Source: Chlamydoabsidia padenii
Taxonomy: Eukaryota > Mucoromycota > Mucoromycetes > Mucorales > Cunninghamellaceae
Assembly (NCBI GenBank): GCA_025330725.1
Contig: JAIWND010000010.1
Coordinates: forward strand, 930,001 to 994,000
Length of the DNA: 64,000 nt
Direction: 5' to 3'
Made by a program: the position numbers and the translations under genes. The number at the start of each line of letters is the position of its first letter. Within the stretch, counting starts at the first letter, position 1. The notes beneath the pieces were generated by a model that searched no databases, was not told the origin of the DNA, and saw only the letters and a list, made by a program, of their open reading frames with translations. Below are positions 25,001-34,668 of this stretch, one piece after another.

Positions 25001-25142
25001 TTCCTCTGTAGTGTACAAGTTGGATGAACTAAAAGCTGAATGTACCTTGGATATGCATATGGTCAACTCTTCGAAACAGCATATTATCAATCACAACAAA
25101 TTTGGTGTCTCCTGGTTTTTAAACAACTGCAACCTTCAATAA
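22035..25142 (+). CDS. Intact transposase-like protein, TNP2/Plavaka-type (single exon, 1035 aa)
   Basis: An uninterrupted intronless ORF, unlike the intron-rich host genes. A U1/matrin-type zinc finger lies near residues 50-75 (FCKLCNKSYNKKAYNGHLKSKGH spacing: CX2C-X11-HX5H), followed by an acidic linker. The central region has DTWSMVCGALPIEERNKRAN, then ITADNPRHSQLCGIFG and a CRKC pair. The C-terminal part has PVEVLHTISLGIAKYLV, HCGSFLGRD and FGCALHYETEKGEQYNKFVR. This order resembles fungal transposases related to TNP2/Plavaka (CACTA-like). Catalytic residues are not assigned. The start at 22035 is preferred over one seven codons upstream because of the AAC-ATGG context. No convincing terminal repeats were seen. 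Confidence 0.7.
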   Translation: MVNPNIVTSNSNNNSNNCKRSSLITRESNKIKKTNTHVTNLLQIKTEKFCKLCNKSYNKKAYNGHLKSKGHLKKVEESASMDYTQAMESSGNNMEGGTSSNSERDEGHNSGADIDNDTDDDDEEDILGPFTTRFRCFDESDDESVEGTVGDPGEAANADFATFQADYDGSTYPFKNLQTMILHAFIHGDDEPVSQRTLKKVLYLVELMVKLKGEAGTAPFELPKLDALLNFNIRKKNNVPTFKTSSVEVEITKLQKPATTRATDTSNDAAITTTTIKETYHINLPSSILRLLVDNPRKSPYISALPDDTPNGATSLQQGSKWRQHHLFQQPVMTINGMDYWVGDLVEVHDTGKTICLLLDRYYLLYGTVMAQGYEVQVVSSNESCPSFCIVQSRVFSTQISNIRAILSKQPLKQLQCVSQTPDGSGFIQLSERHQELINGQHPMKKTIPNSNGKLYKVQIVPLIFFTDDTSGNISKQFNLYDTWSMVCGALPIEERNKRANINFVAGVRCNTGLTSMHMIPTLTQDLSELEKGVVMHSALYNEDVLVVAPIVCITADNPRHSQLCGIFGLTSLFPCRKCYQRNHKTKKDINGCNTINNNDENLQLKTTRGNIQLQDLFVGQCTPRIKQHYLAATIDPNAILSGVTENETSYKDLKFKDTGSGRLLDLDSFDPSKDTPVEVLHTISLGIAKYLVEHLVRDVIGNKKKVLQKMESSLQHYQGSTGFTRTFRAKLTHCGSFLGRDFKILTQCLPLVITYEFTGPSYSDIQEIGKLFNALGVLSSLVFIKEIPANLDEYVAYVKKAVADLTKELYEYDCKHPQYGSLSTKPKTHLLQHLTDDIIRFGCALHYETEKGEQYNKFVREAIAHTNRQSTSRDLAKIFGKRLMLRHIIEGGSWKDSTNSTVTYGSGIRQFINDNKQFYEMFLDGSRELTDNNSSPININHGTFAVFSTENGTNRIFFIGKVKKLDSLSVVRYLCHGKDDLGYLVASPSSVVYKLDELKAECTLDMHMVNSSKQHIINHNKFGVSWFLNNCNLQ

Positions 25143-25348
25143 GGATTTACAAACTAATCACTTAAGTAACTCTCTCTCTCTCTCTCTCACTTTTATAGAT
25201 ATATTGTTATAGTATATTCGCCATCGAAACTTATCACAATGATATCACTCATATAATTATATAGTCATAATCACAACAAGATTCATTTAACTCAATTTTT
25301 TACTTTCCATTATCTTCAATAAAAATGTCCATATTTGCCTTATCTTGA

Positions 25349-25389
<41 letters not shown>

Positions 25390-25727
25390 CATGGTTACGC
25401 TTTCACTGAAGCCAAAGAAAACCGTAACCCATTTGGCAGGCAATTAAGGTAGAGCTGTTGTAATCTGACATTTAAAAAAAGAGCTTGTCTGCCTTACAGA
25501 ACTGGCTTTTAATATACTCCAATGAAACTTCTTCTCTTTACTTTCAATCGCCGTTTTAAGTCATTGAAAAAATTTAAACCCCGTATTTGTTGCTTTTATC
25601 CAATCGAATCCCTCCTTTGACTTTCTGGGTTCAAATTTTTACCATTTTTGGGTTAAAGGTCTGTAGGTGTGATTTTTTTTTTTTTTTTTTTCTTCGCTTG
25701 CTCGCACATTCCCCCAATAAACGAACC
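25143..25727. other. Intergenic between transposase and MED21
   Basis: Contains a (CT)n run about 25169-25189, a T34 tract at 25351-25384 and the MED21 motif TTTAAACCCCG at 25573-25583. No gene seen. Confidence 0.5.
25573..25583 (+). promoter_or_regulatory. CCCG-type promoter motif of MED21
   Basis: TTTAAACCCCG in the sense orientation, about 145 bp upstream of the ATG. Confidence 0.5.
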
Positions 25728-26517
25728 ATGGATCGCCTTACACAATTACAGGATGCCCTCGATGCGGTACAGTAATCCATCCACCACAACATTTGACGCT
25801 TTGCTTTTGACCAACTTTTTTTTATTTTATACCTTCTTTCTTGTAATATCCTAGATGGCTCGTATGTTTACTAACAGCATTTATTACGTCCACGAAAAGT
25901 CAAACATGGTGGCACTGAATGAAGATATCCCTGTATTGGTACCCAAAGGTATAGTAAACACACACATTCCTATTGTTATTGCTCACAGGCATTCTCTCTT
26001 TATTATAGTCCAAGCCGATGATCCGGAGACCTTTGACCGCAAGTCACTTGAAAACCCCCCCCCTCAAACGACTCACTCTCAATGACTAACGATTATGCTT
26101 ATCAATAGAAAACGTAAAAGAACTTGTATCTGATCTTGGAAAGAAAGCAAAGGAAATCGACACTTTAATAGAAGGTTTACCAGGTATACAAAGAACAGAA
26201 GAAAACCAGGTCAGTCAAAATATAATAAAACGACCAGGGCGACCAAATGAATGAATACTCTCTTTGTATTTTAGTTGACACTCTTACAAGAACTTGAGGA
26301 AGAAAATCAACGTGAAAATGAAAACTATGCAGCTGCGGTGAAAGAACTAGGTAAACATTTAAACCATTGTATATGATCAGGAAAGTAAAAATACTAACCA
26401 TTTACTATTTTAGAACTAGCCCAGAAACGGATTGCAGAAACACTTCGTACTATAGCAGATGAACAAAGTAATTATCAACAACAGCCACCAACATCATCAA
26501 CACCTATCATCCCATAG
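25728..26517 (+). CDS. MED21: Mediator subunit Med21/Srb7 (6 exons, 147 aa)
   Basis: Middle-module subunit of Mediator; in yeast it forms a hinge with Med7. Exons are 25728-25766, 25855-25948, 26009-26038, 26109-26209, 26275-26350 and 26414-26517 (444 nt). It starts MDRLTQLQDALDAMARMFTN and has the family core QADDPETFDQNVKELVSDLG followed by KKAKEIDTLIEGLPG and a C-terminal coiled coil. The third intron (26039-26108) uses a GC donor (GACC|GCAAGT): no GT donor gives a frame that joins to NVKELV, whereas the GC junction does. Length is typical (about 140 aa). Confidence 0.92.
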
Positions 26518-26828
26518 ATGGCTTGAAATGGAAACTTATGGAAACAATTGATGATGCTATTGGATGTAGCCTATTTTAGTATAAATATCCCTCCTCTCCC
26601 CATTTCTATTTATTAACATAACATTAAATAAATCATGGTTTGCATTTTACATATGTCATTGGTAGACTTTGTAATGATATGGACTTTTTACATGCATTGG
26701 CGAATTCAACTCCGATCATTCAGCCATTAAAAGATGGGGGAGGGGGGTTTTTTTTTTTCGATCCTTTTCTTTTCTTCTCTCTTCTCTCTCTCTCTCTCTC
26801 CTTTTTATCACCAACTTCTAAACGCTAC
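26518..26828. other. Short intergenic with CT-rich leader
   Basis: 3' flank of MED21, a weak motif TTCAACTCCGATC at 26705-26717, then a T-rich and (CT)n leader directly before the transporter ATG. Confidence 0.45.
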
Positions 26829-28995
26829 ATGGATATACCTTCTCACGTCGAAAGAGGTCAAGTTGACACCATTCCAAATCTCCATCCTTCTCAACGCTCA
26901 CCCAACAATGTATCCAACGATTATACTGGCGGAAATGTCAATACAACAATGCTAGGTACACCTACTTCAGCATCTTCCTTCTCTGACAGGATTGGCTCCT
27001 TTGTTGGCTCCTTCTCTAGAACTTCTTTAATGTACATGGCTGAAAACGTTACAGTATCCAATCCAACTAGTAATTATAACTTGGTAAGCTAAACAACAGA
27101 AACTATCATTCTTCTTTTACCTTCTTAGAACTGTAACACTAACTAACTTTTTTTGAATATGTTTGGTTTTTTTTGGGCAATTATAACAGAATGATGATAA
27201 TATAGATGATAATCGATCTATGGTATCAAGCTATAGTACATCGTAAGTAACAATATTATGAAAACAACAATGGGAAGGAGTGTATCACACATCCCATTGG
27301 TATAAAAAAAGGGGGAGGAGGATAACGGAGACTGAAGTTATCCTTTTTTTTATTACCATATAGATCAAGGCGGAATTCCATGGGAACCTTAAACGATGAA
27401 CGGACTTCTTTACTTGGTCCATCATTGGATAAAGTTTATACAGGTCAAAGTCATATCTCTACAGTAGCTGATACTTATCAAGAATCGACGAATCATCATC
27501 ATCAACAACATCGCAAATCCAACTTTATCCAATCTGTCTTCAACTCTATCAACATATTAGCTGGTGTAGGCATATTAGCTCTTCCTCTTGGATTTAAAGT
27601 AAGTCCATCAATAAAATCAGAAAGCTTATCTTTATATTTTTTTAACCTCCTATTTAATTTTCTTTACTATCAGTATGCTGGTTGGATCCTGGGATTCCTT
27701 ACCTTTGCTTTTTGTTTGGGGTTGACAAATTATACTGCTAAACTCTTGGGAAGATGTCTTCAAGCTTATCCGGACTCTCATACTTATGGTGATATGGCTT
27801 ATAATGCCTTTGGTAGTAAAGGTCGAATCGTTGTCTCCGTTTTGTTTTTGACCGAATTAATCACTTGCAGGTAAAAGAAAAGAAAAAAAAAAGACGATAT
27901 AAAGACAAGGTTAAGGTTTTGACCGATTCTTTATTCTACTTTTATATATAGTGTTGCTCTTGTGGTGTTACTCAGTGACGGTTTGGATTCTCTATTTCCC
28001 GGAAGTCATCCTTTACTGATGCGTCTGGCCTCCTTTGTTATACTCACTCCTATGCTCTTCTTCCCGGTCCGTCATCTCTCCTATACAAGTTTGATCGGCA
28101 TCATGAGTGCATTCTGTATCATTGCTGTTATTGTTGCAGATGGTCTTACAAAAGCAACTAGTCCAGGCTCATTGATTGAATCAGCGGTATGTATAACTTG
28201 GTACCTGAAATCTGAAATGACTCGATCTTACTTTCTCTCTCTCTCTTTTTGTAGGATACAACATGGTGGCCGGCAGATTGGATGGCTTTACCTAGAAGTA
28301 CTGGGTTGATCATGGCAGGATTCTGTGGTCATGCTTGTCTTGCCACTATCTATCGTGATATGCAGCATCCCAAACATTACAACAAGATGGTAGATTGGAC
28401 TTATATCATCTCATCCTTAATTTATCTAACTGTGGCTGTGGCTGGGTATCGAATGTTTGGATCAGCAACAATGCAAGAGGTAGGAATACATTAAAATAAA
28501 ATAAAAATAGCTCACTCATCCCTCTTTTACTTTTACTATGAAATTTAGATTACTCAAAACTTGGTATTGGTACCTGAATACAATCAAATGTTGAATCGGA
28601 TGGCAGTTTGGTTGATTGCCCTGAATCCTATTGCTAAATATGGTCTGACCTTGAATCCAGTCAATTTATCTTGGGAACTTGCCTTGGTCCGTCAACCATC
28701 TATTGAAGCGTGGTGTAGTAAACAACCTTGGAGGGGCCAAGCTATTCGTATAATTGGTAAAATCCTCGTCAGTGCTTTGGTGGTATTATTGGCTTACTGT
28801 ATTCCAGAATTCGATCGTATCATGTCTCTCTTGGGTGCCTGCTTCTCGTTTATCATTTCCGGTCTCTTTCCAATTCTCTGCTATGTAAAGTTATTTGGTC
28901 CATCTTTACTCCTTGGTGAAAAGATCATATTATGGATCCTATTCTTTATCTGCTTTGTATTGGCCTTTGTTGGTACTCTTTGGAGCTTTATCTAA
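26829..28995 (+). CDS. Vacuolar amino-acid transporter, AVT1-like AAAP family (7 exons, 548 aa)
   Basis: Exons are 26829-27083, 27190-27242, 27364-27598, 27674-27870, 27952-28186, 28255-28479 and 28549-28995 (1647 nt). The N-terminus is a long Ser/Asn/Thr-rich cytosolic tail of about 165 residues. The transporter core begins with SVFNSINILAGVGILALPLG, the diagnostic first helix of the AAAP/Avt family, and continues with NYTAKLLGRCL, TYGDMAYNAFGSKGR, GFCGHACLATIYRDMQHP and MFGSATMQE. Eleven hydrophobic segments are expected; the last ends in LWSFI. Avt1-type proteins import neutral amino acids into the vacuole; substrate preference here is inferred only. Confidence 0.9.
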
Positions 28996-29185
28996 ACCCA
29001 CCTTATTCCTGTATTGATTAGAATAGATCGTTATCATTATCATTACCCATTATCATTAATCAATAGTCATGCATATATTACCCCCCATCATTGAATGGTT
29101 GACCATAACAAATGCTTTATAATACACTTTATTAAATAAATAAATTAAACTGAACTAAACTATAAATTACTATAGGTAATGATGA

Positions 29186-29803
29186 CTAATGTATCCATTG
29201 GTTGAATTCATCCATTATATCCTGTTGACTTGAGCTGGTATGAGTATCAAATGAAGCTGGGTATTGTAGTTGATTATTCGTTGCTGTCAGTAGGGCGTCA
29301 TGGTGAGGATTGTTCATTGGTGATGAAGAGTGTGTTGATATAGATGAAGATGAAGTATCAAAATGTTCAAATGTTTGCTGTAGTTGTTGTGCTTTATGGA
29401 GTTTGTCGTAGAGTATGGATTGGAATCGGTCACGAAAGAGAGGTGAAGCGGTCATAAGTAAGTTATCCATTGTTTCAAAACAAGATCTACATGCTTGTAC
29501 GTGTTCCAAGGCTGCCAGTGTGGTAGGATCGTCTGATAGAGGAGAAGAGGATGCGATCTAGTTGAGAAGGACAAGTAAGTATTACGCATATAGTGAAACC
29601 CCACATTTGTAATTTACCTTGTAACCTTCGTTGGACACATCAATGACCACTATTACGTTCTCCAACAAGGTCATATCCAGACGGCCAATACCCAATACTT
29701 CTTCCTTGACAAATACCGCAGCTGAACCAGGTACGATTCCATAGTCGTAATCTTTGGTGATGGACTCTAGTTTTTCGGTGAGTGAGTAGAAACGCATGTT
29801 CAT
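29186..29803 (-). CDS. Unrecognised small protein (2 exons, 185 aa)
   Basis: Exons 29803-29618 and 29557-29186 join through a GT-AG intron into 558 nt. The first exon (MNMRFYSLTEKLESI; VPGSAAVFVKEEVLGIGRL; NVIVVIDVSNEGYK) looks like a small alpha/beta domain. The second has a helical part with a CxxC (VQACRSCFETMDNLL) and RDRFQSILYDKLHKAQQLQQ, then a Ser/His-rich tail ending QDIMDEFNQWIH. I considered the Mediator Med1 N-terminal domain but the match is too weak. Its 5' flank is a 73-bp GA tract (CT in sense), and CATCCCGCC lies further upstream at about 29976. Codon order and splice junctions support a real gene. Confidence 0.7.
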
Positions 29804-29837
29804 CGAGTTGATTTGTGGCGGATTAGGAGAGAGAAGG

Positions 29838-29841
<4 letters not shown>

Positions 29842-29914
<73 letters not shown>
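29842..29914. repeat. (GA)36 microsatellite
   Basis: Uninterrupted GA dinucleotide repeat, about 40 bp upstream of the minus-strand ATG at 29803, so it reads as CT repeats in the presumed leader. Confidence 0.9.
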
Positions 29915-29916
<2 letters not shown>

Positions 29917-30253
29917 AAAAAAAGGGGGGATCCCCAGAAAAATGAAAAACCTGGTGTAACGATCGATATTTTTGACATCCCGCCAAAAAGTCATTCTGTT
30001 TCCACTTGACAACGGTCCTGTCATATATTTTCTTGAAATGCCTCTCATCATCAAGAGAAAATAATAATGTATGATGATGATAATCAAAAAAAACCATCCA
30101 GGCCACCGTCCTGATTCTTACTATACTATATCTGGAAGTGATAGTCACCCGTCAATCACAATTGCTTGGCAGTATGTATACATTTGACTATTGGGCACTT
30201 GCTCCACTGCCCGTTATGGAGGTACATTCAATTCACATATCATCAGTACAGTA

Positions 30254-30516
30254 TTTTATTTGGGACAATGTGAAATTGAAATTCAGACAGGGGGAGAATC
30301 ATTTGGTACACTATGAAACAACAATTGGGACAAGGGGACTGCAGAGGGACCGGCAATGGGGAGGGGGGGGGTGCTATTACTTCATAATAGCGTTGTGGGC
30401 CTAGGCATTGTACCTTAAATTTTCTTAATACGTGTTACTATGGACTTCATTAACTACATCCCAGATGAAAATGAAAGCGGTTCTGTCCCAATTTTTTCAC
30501 ATTGTCCCAAATAAAA
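30254..30516. repeat. Perfect 21-bp inverted repeat with converging TTGGGAC words
   Basis: 30254-30274 (TTTTATTTGGGACAATGTGA plus one base) is the exact reverse complement of 30496-30516. TTGGGAC occurs twice on the plus strand (30260, 30325) and three times on the minus strand (30485, 30504, 30526), all pointing inward. A small palindromic element (MITE-like) is possible. Confidence 0.6.
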
Positions 30517-30667
30517 AGTCACCCAGTCCCAAATCAAAATGACGGTGTTCCAATTTCAAGTTTAAATACTGTAATCAACATTGAAAGGGTGCTCCCGTTC
30601 ACATAAGCGCTATTCAAAATATAATCCTTTGTTTCAAAAATAAACCTTGAAAAGCCCAGCATTAAAG

Positions 30668-30680
30668 GCGGGATTTGAAA
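30668..30680 (-). promoter_or_regulatory. CCCG-type promoter motif of the ETT1-like gene
   Basis: GCGGGATTTGAAA on the plus strand (complement of TTTCAAATCCCGC), 88 bp before the ATG. Confidence 0.55.
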
Positions 30681-30767
30681 GTTTTGAAAAAGTGGCGCTT
30701 GCATTGAACAAGAGAAAGAAAAAAAAACTTTTTTTTTCTTTTTTTTCTCTCTTTCACTTTGTATACA

Positions 30768-32170
30768 ATGGCACCAGAGAAGAAACGACCTCGTGGATTA
30801 AAAAGTAGCTCTGCATCAAAAAAGGAAGCCCCCAAGAAAGCCAAGACTAATGCTGCTGTTGATGAAAAGGACATTCCTGAAAATGCTCAAACTGTGATGA
30901 TTAACAAGGTGGTGGAAGAAGGCGACGAAGTGGGTGAAGCTGCTGCTCTGTTGGACGAAGCTATAGAAAAACTTGGTAATAAAAGAAAAAGGAAACAAGA
31001 CTACAAAAAACTAACACACGAAACTTTTTTGAATTCACTTTTTTTGTTGTTGTAGAAAAAAGTCCCTCTGAAGTGTTATCGTTGCTTCGTGGCACTATTC
31101 ATGAGTCGGATCGTATTCTACGCAACTGGGAATCCGATACTCCACTACCTGCACTCTTTTATTACACTTATGGTACCGCCTTGTATGAACTGGGTCGTTT
31201 ATCCGAAGACGAAGAATTCACACCCTTCTTGGAAGCTGCCGAAGAGCGTATTCAAGATGGTTTTGATCACTACAAGGAAAAGAACTCGCCTGATCAAGAC
31301 ATACTCAACAAGATGGATTTGACTTTGGGTAAAATTTGGTTGGCAAAGGTAATTAAAAAAAAAAAAAAGGAGTAGACATGGCGATGGGGTATTCATACTT
31401 TATTTGTATAGGCTGCTCTCTCTGTTGATGCTGATTCTAATGATATTCCGGAATTGGCACTGAAAGCTTTGGATACTTTGGACAGAGCTTGTGGACTATC
31501 ATCAGTAACAACAAGTGCTCTTTTGGATATTGGTGCCATTGTACGAAACCATGGTGATCTCTACTCGAGTTTGGAACATCGAAACAAATTCACTCAATGG
31601 GCCGATGGTATCTTTGAACGCATTCTTAAAGGTAATCAATAACCATGGGGAGGAAGTGATGGATTGTTGGATTATTGACTTTTTCTTCTTCTTATAGATG
31701 ATCCCAATAATGCTCGTGCCTTATCCGAACTGGGGTTGTCTCGATTAGCACTGGCAAATCATTGGTTGGAACGTATGGATGAATTGGACGATACTAATCA
31801 ACAAGAAGAAAATAAAACCGAAAGATCGAATGAAGAACAAAAGGCATATGATGCAATTCTCGAAGGTAAGGAAGGAGGGGGATTAAAAGACTTAATAACC
31901 AACTGTTATTGATGATTGATAGCCAAGAAGTACTTTATCGAATCACAAGCTAGTCTCGAAAAGAAGGGGGCATTGACACCACAAATATATACTGATTTAG
32001 CGGAAACTTATTTAAATGAAGCCAACTTGACTTTTGACAATGATGAACAAAACATCCTTTACAAACATGTCGTGAAGTGTATTGATCAAGCCAAATCATT
32101 AGGATCAGACTATACACTACCTGAAGGATTGGATCTATTTTTGGAAGAATGGACTGGTGATGAGAAATAG
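30768..32170 (+). CDS. ETT1: ETT1/Nro1-like TPR-type protein (5 exons, 378 aa)
   Basis: Exons are 30768-30975, 31056-31348, 31412-31631, 31698-31865 and 31923-32170 (1137 nt). The protein opens with a basic nuclear-type segment (KKRPRGLKSSSASKKE; KKAKTNAA). It then has an all-helical, TPR-like body: LLRGTIHESDRILRNWES, FYYTYGTALYELGRL, ALKALDTLDRACGL and LSELGLSRLALANHWL. This matches the Ett1/Nro1 family: yeast Ett1 supports translation termination, and fission yeast Nro1 binds the Ofd1 prolyl hydroxylase in oxygen sensing. Size agrees (about 390-410 aa). Assignment rests on overall layout. Confidence 0.72.
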
Positions 32171-32955
32171 AAATAGTTTATTGTATTGAACCTTTGTTTT
32201 AAAAATAAAATCATTCTTTTATTTTAATAACTCGGGCCGGGGTTTTTATCACTTTATTGGGATTTAACGTGGTAAAAAGCTATAATTAGCATGATGGGGT
32301 AATCCAGCATGAATGAAACTATATACATATATAGATGTATAGTCTTCTTTAATTGTGAATCTGTCAAATAACCACGTGAAAAAGTATATGATTAGAGAAT
32401 ACGGCAAAAGATCATCGATGCAATGATGATTTCCTAATTCAGACCCTTATTCTTACTTGCTACCTGCGTGCACGTGTAAAACATGGTGTCTCTATGCATG
32501 AATGAATCAATTGGAATTATTTAAAATCCAGTCATGCTGGTTTTTGTGTCCATATCATCAAAAGGAGAAACACGTTTTGAGAAAGATTCACAAAACCCAT
32601 TACGACAACCCTCAAACAATAACATGATAAGGAGAAAACAAGGTGAAGAGAAAGGGAGAATCGATGTAGAAGGGGTTTTGCATAATCCAATGATGACACT
32701 CGCATGATTTCCTCCTCGTGTAGTTGCCTAATTTTATGTCAGCAAAAAAAAAATAAAAAAAAAAAAAGTGTCTGCCACACGTTGGGATATTTAAACCCCG
32801 CTTTCCCTTTTCTCCTCCCCCTTTTTGCCTCCTCTATTTTTCACTTCTCTTCCACTCCTTCTTTTTTTTTTTTTACCCATCCAAAAGGAAAGCTCACTTT
32901 TTTCTTTTTTATCTTCTTCTTTCTTTATATACCTTTTTATTATTTACTATAACGA
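32171..32955. other. Intergenic, bHLH gene promoter
   Basis: 3' flank of the ETT1-like gene, then AT-rich DNA; TTTAAACCCCGC at 32790-32801, followed by a pyrimidine-rich leader up to the ATG at 32956. No gene seen. Confidence 0.5.
32790..32801 (+). promoter_or_regulatory. CCCG-type promoter motif of the bHLH gene
   Basis: TTTAAACCCCGC in the sense orientation, about 155 bp before the ATG. Confidence 0.5.
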
Positions 32956-34668
32956 ATGGAAACATTGTCAAGTGAAGAAACTACATACCCTTTACCTTCA
33001 CCAAGAAACTTGCTACTCTCATCTTCTCAAGAACAACACTCTCAGGACTCTTCTATTGATAACATGATGATTGACGAACCTTTTGAAACCAAAGTGCTAC
33101 CTTCATCGATTAGTGGTAAGCTAATAACCATGTTTTTGAAAGATGATGAAATATTAACCATTATTATAGATAAACCACAATTACCGTCTATTACCAACAT
33201 ACAACCATACTCACCTATTCCTCGGTCTCACACAGCAACAACAACAACAACACCAACACCAGCTTCTGATGAATATCTTCGGCATCGTATGTCTGATATG
33301 TCCATGACTTCCTCCTTATCTAATGCTGGTCCTCTTCCTATGGGTCGGTCTCATAGCAATACCATGTCTTCGTCTTCTATTTATTCTAACGGTGCAACAA
33401 CAACAAACAATATCCCTGCCACTCTATTGTCTCCTTTGGAACCAAGTCATTATGATACCAATTTGACTTGTTCCATGTCTCGTCGTGGGTCCCTGGCGAC
33501 TCCTTCAACCTATGATTATCGTCGACCATCCATTACCGAATTAAATAGTCTACCACTTCCGACTGCCCCTTCTTCAAGTACAAGCCGTCGTGCATCAGTG
33601 GCTACGGTTATTACTGAATACGATTATCACTCTTCTCGATCACCATCACCTTCTCTATTTAAACAACAGCAACAAGACCCATCAGATTTGGATTATCAGA
33701 ACCCACCTTCACCACATGATCCTTTTTATCGTCGCCATTCTATTGCAACTGCTGAACCTTCTTATCCAAATCGACTGGCTTCCAAACAACGACGTAAGTT
33801 TACCTTTGCTCATTTTTTTTTTTTGTCATACTAAACGATTTATATAGCATTCAAGTTTCCTGCCACAATTCATGAATCACCCAATGGCGGGATCTATTCA
33901 GCACCATCCAGTCCACCAGAAACAACAACACCAACACATTTGGATAGTGGGGATACACCAAAACATCTTCGTACTCATGGCATGCGTCATGGTGCAAGTG
34001 ATCATCCATCTCATCATTATGGAGCCTACCAACAGCAACGTTTCCAACATGGCCATCCTTATGCTGGGGGATACTCACGCCGTCGATCTATATTGAATGA
34101 GGATGACACTCCTTCTCTGGCCCGACGTGCATCCATGCCAGTGGTGGGTCGAGCCTCCTCCAGTTTATTCCACCATCCTCCCACACCTACACCCACACCT
34201 CCTAATCATCAAAAATCCCGACTGGCTGCCACCGACGAAGACGAAGATAAAAAGGCTAGGAAATCGGAAACACCTTATTCAAGAAGCCCGGAATTACGTG
34301 TCAGTCATAAACTCGCTGAACGGAAACGACGAAAGGAAATGAAGGAATTGTTTGATGAATTACGGGATTCGTTACCGGTGGAAAAGAACCTCAAGACATC
34401 AAAATGGGAAATCTTATCTAAAGGTAACAAAATAGAGGGGGGGGGGATGGGTATCAATAGATACTAATCGATACTTTTCTTATTGTATAGCCATTGAATA
34501 CATCTCTATTTTGAAACGTCGTGATTTCGAAAAGGAAAATGAAATCAATAACCTGCGGCATGAATTGGCCATGTTAAAACGGGAACGAAGGTAATCAGGA
34601 TGGGGAATGATTTGATGTTGATACTAATGTCTTCTTTTAAACATAGTGGTACCTACGGAGCATATTAA
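32956..34668 (+). CDS. bHLH transcription factor (5 exons, 493 aa)
   Basis: Exons are 32956-33115, 33170-33793, 33848-34423, 34491-34590 and 34647-34668 (1482 nt). About 400 low-complexity residues rich in Ser, Pro and His precede a bHLH near the C-terminus: [20 protein letters not shown], a short loop, and [19 protein letters not shown], with a coiled extension [18 protein letters not shown] and the end SGTYGAY. The basic region shows H-x3-E-x3-R, the class that contacts CAnnTG boxes, typically CACGTG. No PAS or other domain is seen. The first intron (54 bp, 33116-33169) is stop-free and a multiple of three, so it could be retained without breaking the frame. Several RRxS sites are possible PKA targets. 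Confidence 0.88.

Larger units (their letters stand above)
29915..30767. other. Divergent intergenic region with inverted repeat block
   Basis: Holds the inverted repeat 30254-30516 described separately and the ETT1 motif at 30668-30680. No coding sequence seen. Confidence 0.5.

Noticed and set aside
21877..25472. ATCTGACATT inverted pair (21877-21886 and 25463-25472) as ends of the transposase element
   Set aside because: Ten bases over 3.6 kb is within chance expectation in AT-rich DNA, and no target duplication is visible.
29186..29803. Identification of the small unknown protein as Mediator Med1
   Set aside because: Only a vague resemblance of its first 60 residues to the Med1 N-terminal domain; key conserved positions could not be aligned by eye.
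33116..33169. Treating 33116-33169 as coding sequence in the bHLH gene
   Set aside because: It is stop-free and in frame, but has G|GTAAGC, a CTAAT branch-like site and TATAG at its end, so I call it an intron; retention remains possible.
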